This document shows, one piece after another, positions 31,468 through 42,207 of a DNA stretch of 64,000 bases (position 1 is its first letter; every line of letters begins with the position of its first letter). The notes beneath the pieces are model-generated. The model did no database searches. It was not told the DNA's origin and saw nothing but the letters and a program-made list of their open reading frames with translations. Source of the DNA: Odontocerum albicorne (taxonomy: Eukaryota; Arthropoda; Insecta; Trichoptera; Odontoceridae); assembly GCA_949825065.1 (NCBI GenBank), contig OX463845.1, positions 23,848,728 through 23,912,727 on the forward strand. The letters run 5' to 3'. Both the position numbers and the translations under genes were made by a program.

Positions 31468-31672
31468 TGATGACCTTTGTGGCCTAATTAGTTATTCCAG
31501 TCAGGGGGTTAGTAATTTTATTCCCTTTGGAACCCAGATTTTTTAAAATTGGATTGCAGTCTGGTTTTCAATTAAGACGTCTTTAGAATTATCCTGGTTG
31601 GTTGGAAGAGATCGCTACACGGACATAATCCTTACAGGTTGTACTGTATACAAAGAAAGTGTAATACGATAT
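31468..31672 (+). mobile_element. SINE-A, complete copy, plus
   Basis: Degraded A-box 'ggcctaattagttattcc', then 'ggaacccagattttttaaaa', 'tggttggttggaagagatcg' and the tail 'acaggttgtactgtataca' followed by 'agtgtaatacgat'. The order and length agree with 19026-19230. Confidence 0.65.
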
Positions 31673-31845
31673 TTAACGCTGACTATTAATTAGTATAACA
31701 GTAGAAGTAAAAACGAACTGATATTTTTTACAAAAATCAATGTACCTTTAATTATCTATAGATTACGGAACATAGACCACTAGTGATAAGTATCAACATC
31801 TATCAGATCAACACACTGCTAACAGTTAGCAACATAGTTTTTCAT

Positions 31846-32580
31846 CAGTGGCGGACTGGGCCGGTGTGCTATTGGAACTCCCTGGTGGGTCGATGTGCAA
31901 ATGGGTCGAAATGTTCAATATATACCTTCAAATAAAAAAAAAAACAAAAACCACTTCATTTGATCAGCTCTCCATGGGCAGGGAACGATCACGTAGTCAG
32001 GAATGAAGAACTATAGCATTTACTTGATGACGATATTCATACTTACATTGCGAATAGCTATGATTGCGTGGAAATTGGGCGAGAACACAGGGTTCCTGCG
32101 AGAACAACTGTTTTTTTTTAAAAGATAAAAAATAATATATGCTGGCCGATTACGAACTTCCTTAACTCAATCGCATATCGAATTGTCCATGTTCATGTTT
32201 TGTAAAAAAATATCTTCAGCAAGATTCTGGCATAAAAAATCTGTTCATTAAATAACTTCTTCTCAAGGTGCCGTCTTATGTCGAAGGTTAGCCACCATCA
32301 TGTCAATTCTAATCTTATTATCTGCAGGCCGAAACAATTCAGTAGAAATTCAATACATACAAACCACTACTGTAACTCTTAAGCCAAGGGATGTGGTATC
32401 TTGCTCTGCCTTATTTGCAAAGTATTTCCCCGGATAATAAGTTGTGTTATAACAAAGTATGCATCAAATAACTGGCTGATGAAAAAAAAGTGGGGAGGGT
32501 GTGCATGAATAATTTGATTTTAAAAAGTGGTCGGTTTTAATTGATTTTCCGGGTTTGTTTAAACTGTCAGTCCGCCACTG
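31846..32580. mobile_element. hAT-like non-autonomous element
   Basis: The left end CAGTGGCGGACTGGGCC and the right end (reversed) CAGTGGCGGACTGACAG share 13 perfect bases. Length is 735 bp and no open frame survives. TIRs beginning CAGTGGCGG resemble the hAT at 7191. The 8 bases outside each end do not match, so a target duplication is lost or the element is a recombinant. A LINE 3' terminus (32258-32340) lies inside. Confidence 0.55.
32258..32340 (-). mobile_element. LINE 3' terminus inside the hAT-like element
   Basis: 'cttcttctcaaggtgccgtc' and 'gaaggttagccaccatcatg' match 22925-23015. Confidence 0.4.
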
Positions 32581-33394
32581 TATACTCGTATACTATCTTG
32601 ACTCATCCAACAAACCGTACCGAGCTATAATATAATTACAAGTCGGTTATTAATAGTTAGTTGCATGAAGAAATTAAATGCAGGATGTGATCAGTTAACC
32701 GAAACAGGAAAATTTGTATAGAGAAAAAGATCAAGGCCAACATAAATACGAGTAATAGTAGACTGACTTATTATCCATCTATCAGCAAAAACAATACACG
32801 GAGATGGATACGGGAAGTGATTGGGTATTGTGTGTATAGAAAAATTCAAGAACATTTCAACAAAAAGGTTCCCATGATATGAAGCAATCGTTCGTAAGTT
32901 AATATTGAAAATAAATTTAACAGTGCAAACAAGGACACTTGGTAATTTTTTTATGGATTAATTATTTTTTTAATCACTGCAGTTGATTCGGTAATACGAG
33001 TATGTACTACTTACGAATTTGGACTGATCCTTTTTGAAGTTTTTATTATATTTCTTTTCCGTGCTTTATCTGTCTATCGAACTAGTTAATGTCTCAATTT
33101 TGAGTTTTTCAGGAAGTCACATGACCCAGATTTTTTCAAGAAATCGAAATTTTGAAATTGTTTAAAATATATATGATATATTTGTATGAGTTTAATTAAA
33201 ATATATATTGCACGATGAATACTTTTTTTGACAAAATTATCAAGATTCAAATAATTCGTTACTGTTCAGTCGACAATAATCTAATATACGTGATATTAGG
33301 TTATAAGTTACGTTCTAAGCATGTTCTGGACTGGTTTAATTTGCAGTCATTTTTTTCACCGTAATGTTTTGTTTTCTGTCATAAATAGTAGAAC
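32581..33394. other. AT-rich DNA; cluster of ACGAGTA heptamers begins
   Basis: No gene. The heptamer ACGAGTA or its complement occurs at 32583, 32748 and 32996. Confidence 0.35.
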
Positions 33395-33580
33395 CTAGCG
33401 GCTTTATTGGGAAGTGAGACGATTTCCGCCAACTAATTAGAGAATTCTAAAAAAGGCCATAAGTGACAATTAGACTGGAACTCATTTTGAAGAAAAAATA
33501 GGTAGCAATGGGAATCGAACCCGCAACGCCCGGGAAGAAAGACATACTTCTTACCAACTAGGCTATGTAGGTTGTCAGCA
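33395..33580 (-). mobile_element. SINE-A, minus
   Basis: 'acctagcggctttattgg' (tail), 'actggaactcattttgaag' (middle), then B-box complement 'gggaatcgaacccgcaac' and A-box complement 'cttaccaactaggctatg'. The tRNA-like head is one of the best preserved in the window. Confidence 0.7.
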
Positions 33581-34069
33581 TAGCTTCTAAACATATGATA
33601 TATTCAGAAAGCTTGAAGTGATATTTACCTGTAAACAGTGCTACATTTTTTGTCTGGATTTTATATTATTTGCGCAACTCTTGTATAATAAGACTGCACA
33701 GATTGGACAACCAATATGGGAATTTTATGGATGTTGATATGACTTGAACTACGAGTATTTACAGGAGTAAAAGTGAAGAAGTTTTTCTTTCCGGGATGAA
33801 TTGATTGAATTGTACAAGTTTGCTTAGTTGCATTGTTTGTCTTATATAAGCTTTATTCTATTGTACGAGTACATGTCAATGTTACATTTTTTCTATTGTA
33901 CTTGTCAATGTTACTTTTTATTTGTTGTTATTTCATAATCTTTCGTATCAAAAAGATCATTTGACTGTTTAAATAAAATGAAATAAGTACGAGTTGGTGA
34001 TATCTGAAGACCATAAAGATTTACTCATGCGGATGAAACTTGCTTTTCTTTCGATTGGGGGTTGCAGTC
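33581..34069. other. No confident feature
   Basis: AT-rich; short direct repeat 'tattgtacgagtacatgtcaatgtta' type sequence near 33860-33915. Nothing else. Confidence 0.35.
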
Positions 34070-34340
34070 GGAGACCAGGAAATAATGTGGTCAGCGCCAT
34101 TAGCAGACAACCTAAGATTACCAGTTCAGTTTGAGTCAGCCTATCGGCATGGATTGACCATGGCTACAGAACAGTTAAAAGCAGACCTATCAAAACCTTT
34201 GGGATAGACCACTTACTTTATCTTAGAACGACCTTTGGACAGTGTGCTTAATGATCTGCAGTCATTTAGTTTAAAGAGAGTGGAAGTTGAAAACGCAAGA
34301 ACGTCTAGAAAAGATTTACACCTTTTTGGCGGGTAAGACT
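34070..34340 (+). mobile_element. LINE-B fragment, plus
   Basis: 'acgacctttggacagtgtgc' and 'ttaatgatctgcagtcattt' recur at 36127-36170 in LINE-B copy 36120-37490. Upstream 'gggttgcagtcggagacc' is present only here. Confidence 0.5.
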
Positions 34341-34469
34341 TACCGTAGTACTCGTACATTGACTCATATGTTAAGTGTACATGTAAACAATATTTTTGTT
34401 TTTTCTTTGAAATATTAAAAAAAAGTATTGATACTACGAGTATAGTGTGTTACACTAACGTTGCATACA

Positions 34470-34612
34470 GTACTACATGCTTGGCGGGTGTATTGCTTTT
34501 TAACAATTTATTCCAATCGACTAGAAATATGTTTAAAAACCAGACGGTGCCCTTTTTTGAGTTCCATGGGGGTCGGTAGTTAAGCGTTCAACTAACTAGG
34601 TCACGAGGTGAT
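34470..34612 (-). mobile_element. SINE-A, degraded, minus
   Basis: 'cttggcgggtgtattgc' (tail), 'ccaatcgactagaaatatg' and 'caactaactaggtcacgagg' (A-box complement) appear in SINE-A order. Confidence 0.5.
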
Positions 34613-34809
34613 CCGTTTTATTACAAATATATCCAGTTAGCGAAATGTGTATTGTATGATTAATTTCATTCCCCCTTAAAAAAGTAACAACAGCCTATAA
34701 AATCCCTTACTTGTCGATCTGACATTAAATTAAATGTGTTAAATCATGTATCATGTGGATCGGATAAATTGGTTTATAAACTTCCATAATAGTATCACCA
34801 TCATGTCAT

Positions 34810-35220
34810 ATCTAAATTGAGGTAAGCAGAGAGAAAACCGTTTTAGCACAAATCTTCTATCTTGGCGCACATCTTTCGTTTCTGCCATGTGCATACATTT
34901 CATAATGCATATTCTCATGTTATACCATATAGGGTTTTCACTCATCACTATTTCAGAATTGATTTACCTGATCATGCCTCGGTTTTATAGGTCTTTCCAA
35001 ACTTCTCGCACCTTCAATACTACTCGCATATATTATTTGTGTAAATCATTCATAATTCACTCTTCTTCCTGGCCGAACAATCTCAATGCACCTTTCCTCA
35101 TTTTAAGCACTGCATTTCTTTTAATTCGCATTCTTTCATAATGTTCTAATTTCTTATTCTATCATGCACTGTGTTTCTAAACAAAACTTTCATTACTTTT
35201 TTGCCACGTCCAAGTTTTGA
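34810..35220 (-). mobile_element. LINE-A C-terminal copy, minus
   Basis: 'aggtaagcagagagaaaacc' (3' end) followed by 'gttttataggtctttccaaac' and 'ggccgaacaatctcaatgca', the same order as 17240, 41050 and 54540. Frames are broken. Confidence 0.6.
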
Positions 35221-36119
35221 ATGTTTATCCTAATGTTAGCTAGAAAGCATAGAAATTTCGATTGTCTGGGTCTATCGGTAATTTTGAATCCCTAATTTTA
35301 TTTATTAGAGGAACGTTCCGAGTACTATACAAGTCATCTATGTTATTAAAAAGAGGTACATAAAAATGTACAATGGATGAATATTGTTTGCTTATTGTAA
35401 CCAATATCTCAATATTTGATATGCAAATTAGATGCATTATAACAATAAAGCAAATATACACACGTGGATACTAAATAAAGGATAATCGTGATGGTTTTTA
35501 ATATGTAAACACGTAGGAGTGTTTAAATTTATTGGCTCCTCAATTGGACGTTTACATATACGAGTATGATAAAAAGGATTCAACCAATATTTTTTTGTTT
35601 ACTTTAAATTTAAAATTACGTACATATGTACGTGGAAAAATTATGTATGTATTTGATAGTAAATATATGTTGGATACAATAATATATTATATCAGCTTTT
35701 TCATAAACATTCTTCTTGTAGCGCGAGCGAAATGTTTGTTGAACTTATGTAGAATATATTCATTTGAGGCACCAACACAACACTGCATTGCAGAATTTTG
35801 TTAGCGTATACTGAATCCAGGAATGTAGTTATATATTAAAACAATATCTAACTGGATCTCGTCGCCAAGTTTTCTTCAACATAAGAGAAGGGAAAATGGG
35901 GGAAGAAACTAATATTTTACAAATTTATATGTTTTTCAACCTTTAATATTATTGTTCGCAAATTTGATTTGTTCGAATATTCATTGTATATTATAATCGA
36001 TGTTGTTTCTCAGTTATGATCGATGTTGTTATATTCCATGTCTTTTTTATGCTATATTTGTTATATTTTAGTCTCATTTGTAAAATTATATCTTATAAAA
36101 AATTATATTACAATACTTT
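35221..36119. other. No confident feature
   Basis: Open frames 35240-35461 (-) and 35532-35804 (+, 90 codons) contain no recognisable motif and are rich in Ile/Tyr/Phe, as random AT-rich DNA gives. Confidence 0.35.
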
Positions 36120-37490
36120 TGTCTGAGAACGACCTTTGGGTAGTGCTTAATGATCTGCAGTAGTTTAGTGTAAAGAGAATGGAAGTTGAGAGCGTTGTTG
36201 TTAATCAGGAAGAATCTTCTTAGGATGTTGTTAATTATAGTGTACCACAAGGATCGGTTTTCGATTTATTCTTTACACTAACTTTTTCAGTGAGCTATTT
36301 CCACCTTCTCACGGAGAGTTCTGATTCTCAGGTTTACGCGGATATACTCTGTTCTTTAAATACTGCGATCTAAGTGACAAAGATATTCTGAAGTAATTGT
36401 ATCTTTAAAGCTTCAAATCAGAGGTCTAAAAATAAATTGAAACTGAATCCAAGTAAAACGGAATTTCTCTGGGTGGTTTCACCACGCAGACAACACCTTG
36501 TCGGGGATGCTTTATCATTCATGGGCATTAGTATTTATTCAAAAGATAGCAATAAATTCCTCGGTGTCCACATTAAAAGTAAACTATCTTTCAATAGGCA
36601 AAGAGTTTAAACATTCTCTTCGGTCTTCTATTATCTTAGGGAGTTAAAATTTTTATGTCGATGTTATCCAACAAAACAGATGAAAACTCTCAGAAATTGA
36701 TGTGCCAGTCGCGTCAGAATTATTATAATACTATTTATTTCAATTTGACTGATTCGCGAATTTCGCCTGTTTTCAATGCAACTGCTAGGCTGATTGATAT
36801 ATGGTAGTCATAAATATTAGCGCGCTTCTAAAAAATCTGCATTGGTCCAAGTGTCTTGAACGGGCTGGTTTCAAAATTTGTCCCTTTTTATTCAGGCCCC
36901 TTAGTGGGATGTATCTGTGTCTGACAGATGTTGCTTTGGAGATGCGTAGAACTTGGAGGTTGATTTTGTCTTCATTGAATAAATTAATGGTTCCAAAGCG
37001 ATCTAACAGGGCGGAGTATTATGATGGGGGTTTTCCGTTGCTGGTTGTGTGACGTGGGATGGTCTACCTCTAATTGTTCGAGATATGCGTGGGGTATGCA
37101 ACTTTAGGAAGCGCTTGAATATAACTTCTTTTGGGAGTACTTATCAAAATTTATGTTTATATATGAACACTAGTCATACACTACACTTAAAGCCGAATGT
37201 GTTACTATTACATATCGGAAGATCTACAAAAAAATTCAACTCGTTTTTCCTTGGAATGGTTTCTGCGGTTTTCTTACCAAATATGTTTTTCTTAGCATAT
37301 TTAGGTGCGGGGAAGTACCAATCCAACGACCGAAGCCCCTTCTTTTTTATCCTTATACTCAACTTATTATTGTTTTTTTTAATCTGTCCATAATAATGGG
37401 TGCAAGTCCCGAGTTACAGCGCCCTTAAGGAGAATCTGCTCTCTAAACGTTGCTATATAAATTGCCCTTTTATAATAATTATCATTATAT
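36120..37490 (+). pseudogene. LINE-B reverse transcriptase remnant and 3' UTR
   Basis: Broken frames give VPQGSVFDLFFTL (RT block, normally VPQGSVLGPLLF), VYADILCSL (YADD damaged to YADI), KLKLNPSKTEFLWV and FLGVHIKSKLSFNRQ, in the correct order for a CR1/L2/Jockey-type RT. Further on, PKRSNRAEYYDGGFPLLV and an FRKRLN-like segment form the C-terminal 'SVAGPxxWNxLP...FKxxLK' block. The 3' UTR (37180-37490) contains 'gagaatctgctctctaaacg' and ends in an ATAATT-rich tail. It is extensively mutated. Confidence 0.7.
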
Positions 37491-37544
37491 CAAGATAGCC
37501 AAATATATTGTATATTTCATGGTTTCTATTTCATTTATAAATAA

Positions 37545-37765
37545 ATAAATAAATATTAGGTTTATTGACAGCAACATAGTATGTACAAGATCACACCTAA
37601 ATAACATTTCTAAAAACACATAAATTGCAGACAATACATCAGACGCAGAAGCTATCAAAAGGTCTGGGCTCATCTAATAGCATCCCCTCGGCCAAAATAC
37701 ACCCCACCAATATAGGGCGAACCCAGCCACGGGGACACCAGATGTTTTTCGTATAAGCCCATACA
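37545..37765. repeat. Repeat D, copy 2
   Basis: Same orientation and order as 21830-22090: 'ataaatattaggtttattg', 'gctatcaaaaggtctgggct', 'aatacaccccaccaatatag' and 'gggacaccagatgtttttcg'. The 3' half is more conserved than the 5' half. Confidence 0.65.
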
Positions 37766-38199
37766 AAATCAATAATAGCGATCCCCTAAAATAACGATAG
37801 TTACGAGTACTAATCTATGGTTTTATAACAAAGTTATGATTAAAATATTTGAATGAGACACGATTTTTCAAGAAAAAAATCCACCATGAATGCACAGATA
37901 AGGAGCGGGACATGACTTCATGACCCTGACTCGGATTACACGCCAGGGGTGAGAGTGAGGGAGGCGACGCTTTATCTTGCCCTGATTTTGACTTTCTTGG
38001 TTTTCTCTTTGTGATTTTTAATGCTTTAGAAGTATTTTATTTCATTATACATATTTTTGTTTTGTGTTCATTTTATTTTGCTTTCGGGAAATCTCTGTAT
38101 GTTTTTTTATATTGAATTGTGTGAAAAATAACATAATGTACACGTGTATGTACGTTGGACCGGAACTGTACATTGAAATGAAAATATTGATGTAAAGAT
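37766..38199. other. No confident feature
   Basis: Mostly AT-rich; GC-richer 37900-37980 has no coding signature. Confidence 0.35.
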
Positions 38200-38660
38200 A
38201 TCTAATGTGTGCGGATTGCTGTATGTTATGCTGATGATATGGTAGTGTTGGCGGAGGCTAAAGACAATAGAGTTTGATAAGTAAATTGTATGAAAGATGC
38301 GAAGAGAAAGATCTAAGAATGATTGCTGCAAAATCCAAAGTTATAGTGGTAGAAAAGTGTGCAAGATAAAGTAAATGCGATATATGGGTGCTCAATGAAA
38401 TATTCGAGTATAGGAATTCTACTATTTACGAGAAATATCAAACGGCGTGTTGCGTTAGGAATCAAAGTCTTAAACACATATACCCGAACTAGACGGTGTC
38501 AAAATCTGCTATGATACAATAGTATTTTAGTAATAACTGGTGTATGGGAGTGAAACGTGGAAAAATACTAGCCTAGAGCCTAGTTAATGTTGTAGGAATG
38601 CGTGCACTGAGAAGAATACTTGTAGTGATTATTTATGACAGAATACGGAATGCGGTAATT
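38200..38660 (+). pseudogene. LINE-A RT palm fragment with YADD, plus
   Basis: The frame at 38221 gives VCYADDMVVLAEAKDNRV, so the catalytic YADD (38227-38238) is intact. It is followed, through stops and shifts, by YERCEEKDLRMI, AAKSKVIVVEK, and further on a LVYGSETW-like and VVGMRALRRI-like segment. This is the only LINE-A copy in the window reaching the palm domain. Confidence 0.7.
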
Positions 38661-38700
38661 AGGCATAAAAGGGAAATTAAAGCTGATATTTTGGTATGTA

Positions 38701-39997
38701 ACACATCGATCAATAATTCCCTGGACTAACTACTAAAACTACATTTGTTTGCCAAAATTCTTCTTTATTCATCAACATAGTCTCCTTCAAGAGCGATACG
38801 TTTATTCCAACGCATTCCTAACTTTTCTATGCCAGCCGTGTAGAATGATTTATCTTTGGTTTCAAAATAGGCGTTAGTTTCGGCAATCACTTCTTCATTG
38901 GAGCCAAACCTCTTTCCTGGAGCATCTTTTTGAGGTCTGCGAACAGCCAATAGTCGCTGGGGAGCAAATCTGGAGAATACGGTGGGTGCGGAAGCAACTC
39001 GAAGTTCAACTCATGCAATTTGGTCATAGTTACCATCGATTTGTGACACGGTGCATTGTCCTGATGAAAGAGAACTTTTTTCTTCTTCATATGAGGCTGT
39101 TTTTTTGCAATTTCTGCCTTCAAACGCTCCAATAACGCTATGTAATATTCGCACTTGATGGTTTTTCCCTTTCCAAGGTGATCGATGAATATTATACCAT
39201 GCGCATCCCAAAATACGGAGGCCATAACCTTCCCGGCCGACTGTTGAGTTTTGAGTTGAGTTCACTTCGGACGACTTTCACCGGCTCACTCAGCTGACTG
39301 CCGATTTGATTCCGGAGTATAGTGGTGGATCCAGGTTTTATCCATTGTCACATACCGACGCAAAAACTCCTGTTTGTTTCGCGTAAACAGTGCCAAACAG
39401 CGCTCTGAATCATCGATGCATTGTTGTTTTTGTTCCATTGTGAGCAAACGCGGCACCCATTTCGAAAAAAGCTTTTTCATGACCAAATGTTCATGCAAAA
39501 TAGTGTAAACACTACAAAATGATATCTTTAGGATGTCACCTATGTTATCTCACGCAACTTTACTTTGCGATTTTCCATCACGATTTTGAGGGTTTTTTTT
39601 AATGTTTTCTGGTGTAACAGCCTCATTTGGACGACCAGAGCGTTCAGCATCATTTGTGTCTGTACGACCGCGTTTGAAATCAGCATACCACCGACAAATA
39701 GTTGTTTTCGACGGAGCAGAGCCCGGGTAACACTTTCCAAGCCATCGCTGAGTTTGAACGGTATTTTTTCCCATTAAAAAGCAATGTTTTATCAACACAC
39801 GAAATTCGGCGTTTCCATTGTTTTGTAAATAGCAAAAGTAACGTCACTAAAACCACTGTAACTCAATGACACAATGTCGGAATGTCATGAATGTTTGACA
39901 CGTAACTTCTAAAGGCTGGTACTAACTGAGAATGGTATGGATTTGTTATTAGAAGCGCCATCTGTTGGTAAGTCCCGGAAATTGTTGATTGATACGT
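38701..39997 (-). mobile_element. Himar-like mariner, near full length
   Basis: The left end has ATCGATCAATAATTCCCTGG and the right end (reversed) ATCAATCAACAATTTCCGGG, a diverged TIR pair of the same family as 26765-27888. TA flanks the left end. About 1.3 kb is the expected size of an irritans-type mariner. Confidence 0.8.
38765..39798 (-). pseudogene. Mariner transposase (irritans type), frameshifted
   Basis: In order on the minus strand: VLIKHCFLMGKNTVQ (N-terminal HTH), ERSGRPNEAVTPENI, LVMKKLFSKWVPRLLTMEQ, YVTMDKTWIHHYTPE (first Asp), GRVMASVFWDAHGIIF-like, LFHQDNAPCHKS (second Asp), PPYSPDLLPSDYWLFADL (third Asp) and the C-terminal NKRIALEGDYVDE. All three catalytic Asp of the DD34D triad remain, but at least four frameshifts or stops divide the frame. 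It keeps the segment the 26863 copy lost. The usual family length is about 348 residues. Confidence 0.85.
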
Positions 39998-40689
39998 TAT
40001 GTATAAAATATCTATATAACAACACACAGGTAAATTGCCTTGTTTGTTGGAATATGTGTTTAATTTGCAGTACCATGTTTTACATTTTTTTGTATTGTAT
40101 CTTGTACAATATAAAAAAATATAAAAAAATATTTTCACATCAAAAGGCACATGTCGCCTATGATTGATTCCATGTACCGATATCTACTTTTGCACATTCC
40201 TATTTTTTTAGTCTAATGGTCGTCACACAATTATTATTAGGAGTTGCTTTATGCATCCAATATATTTTCGGTTTATGGCCTGGTTTTTTTATCTTTAGAA
40301 CTTATTTCATCTAAGTTTATGTTTTCATCAGCTTATTAACTGCATAATTTCTATGAAAATCGTAAAAAAAACAGATCTACCAGACCAAAACTTACATCTT
40401 TTGTTTTTGTTTCTTTTGATTCTTATGTTTGATCTGCCAAGACTGTTTGCTTACTGACGTGTAAAATATTTCAAATCATGCATGAACACACGCATATGTT
40501 AGGCATCATCGTGTTTCGATATGCATTGAGTCTTCCTCGACTGAGAGGGATTACGTGAATTTTTAATTGTATTGAGATTTTAGAGGAACCATTATATTAC
40601 AAAGTGTCTTAACAGGTTAATTTGTTATGCATTTTTCAGCACTGAATTTAACAATGAAGTACACTTTTGGGGGCTAAATATTTTTCGTC
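39998..40689. other. No confident feature
   Basis: AT-rich. The minus ORF 39863-40150 (95 codons) overlaps the mariner end and has no motif. Confidence 0.35.
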
Positions 40690-40900
40690 TATATGATATA
40701 AACTCCCTCTGTTGGTAGAATGCTTGTCTTCCAGCACGGAGGTTTCGAGTTCGACTCCCGATGGTTCTAGTATGTTATTTACATCAGACCTTTTAATATT
40801 TTTCTGGTTGATCCTATGGTAATAAACCTGCCATGGCTCTATTGAATAAATGCCCATTGCTCTGTGACGAGTATAAGTGCAGGATTAGGGTGTTGTAGTT
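40690..40900 (+). mobile_element. SINE-B (tRNA-derived), plus
   Basis: Head: 'ctctgttggtagaatgctt' (A-box) and 'gagttcgactcccgatgg' (B-box), 33 bases apart. Body 'taataaacctgccatggctc' differs from SINE-A. Pairing in the acceptor and anticodon stems is not preserved, so it is not a tRNA gene. Confidence 0.5.
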
Positions 40901-41049
40901 GGCGCCACTGGAGAGGACCATGTAAGCTAATTTGTGATAGGCATATTCTTTTGTATATTGGACAAGAAGTTTAAGTATTTGCAGCTTGTCTGCGTCTCTT
41001 TCTCCACTGGGTCCCTGATAACAATCAATAGTTATACGCTTTTTTGTAG

Positions 41050-41370
41050 GTCATATCCCTATTGGCGTAGGCAGAGAAAACAGATCTCCACTTCGTTCGA
41101 TCCTGTCACAGATCTTTCCCTTCTGCCACGTTCATACACCTCGTCATGCAAACTCTCATATTATAAAGGGATTTCACAATTTCACTGAATTTGTTTTTTT
41201 TCTCTTACCTTCTATATTGTTATTTTAACATAGTAGAACCATTTCAACGCTCTTTTTTCATCTTAAGCACTGAATATTTCAAACCGCATTATTTCCTAAT
41301 CTTCTCATTCATTATTTTGCCAAACACTGTTTTCTCACCCATTCTACGCAACGCTCTCAAATATCTGTAT
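41050..41370 (-). mobile_element. LINE-A C-terminal copy, minus
   Basis: 'ttggcgtaggcagagaaaac', 'cacctcgtcatgcaaactct' and 'ttcattattttgccaaacac' follow the same order as 54540-55000. Confidence 0.6.
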
Positions 41371-41429
41371 ATAATAGACCAATAATACAATACAATGTGT
41401 CCATATACAATAATAACTGGGTTTTGAGC

Positions 41430-41915
41430 AACATACTCGTATGATAGACGTCGGGGGGAGGGTGACAACAAATGTATACAAACAGAGTCTATCTTGATGA
41501 AAATTTGCCGACCAGATGGATTGAGCGAAGGGGTAGCATTAAATATCCTCCTCTTTCACCAGATTTCACGTCATTGGTCTTTCTTATTGGGATACCTACA
41601 ATATGTTTGTCGCGCAAAACAGGCAACGATCGATGAAATGAAAGCAGCCATTAAAATAGAATGCGCCTATATCCCAAATTATTTGTTTCATGATGTTTGC
41701 AAACTCTGTAGAACAATGATATCGTCAGTGTCTGCACCAGAACGGCTTTCAGTTAGAACACGTGAATTTTACACATCTGTCCTCAATAATTACACATTTG
41801 AATTATAAATTATGTATTCTGATGTGAACTCGGATGTATTCTGACTGGAACTCTATTGATAAATATTCAACGTACAATATGTATGTATTATTTTGAAACG
41901 CCCTGAATACTATTT
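41430..41915 (+). pseudogene. DUF4817-type/Tc1-mariner transposase C-terminal remnant
   Basis: Before and within the 104-codon frame 41494-41808: YPPLSPDFTSLVFL (third catalytic Asp motif, normally RSPDxTPLDFFLWG), WSFLLGYLQYVCRAK (GYLKxxVYxxKP) and ATIDEMKAAIKIECAYIPNY, then LFHDVC. After the frame, 'ttttgaaacgccctgaat' at 41891 may be the right terminal repeat. The left end and the N-terminal two thirds are missing. Confidence 0.65.
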
Positions 41916-42199
41916 CAGAACCAAACATTGAATATTTCGTTTTTCGAACCTTACTTGCAGAGTCTCTGCTTCAATAGATAAAATAATAACATAGAGAGTG
42001 TACGGAGGTGATCCCGTTACATTTGGTTACACGAGAGTCACGTCCAAACCTCGAACCTGGAACCGTTACTACAGGGGTAACCTACATTTGGTTGTTGGAC
42101 CTTATTTTTTTTATGAATAACCGAACACATATAAATGCATGCACATAATATATGTATCAATTTAGAGTTTTGTTTCATAATTCAGATTATTGTGTGATC
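41916..42199. other. Unassigned
   Basis: No feature seen apart from a short stretch 'ggttacacgagagtcacg'. Confidence 0.3.
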
Positions 42200-42207
42200 A
42201 TTAAATC

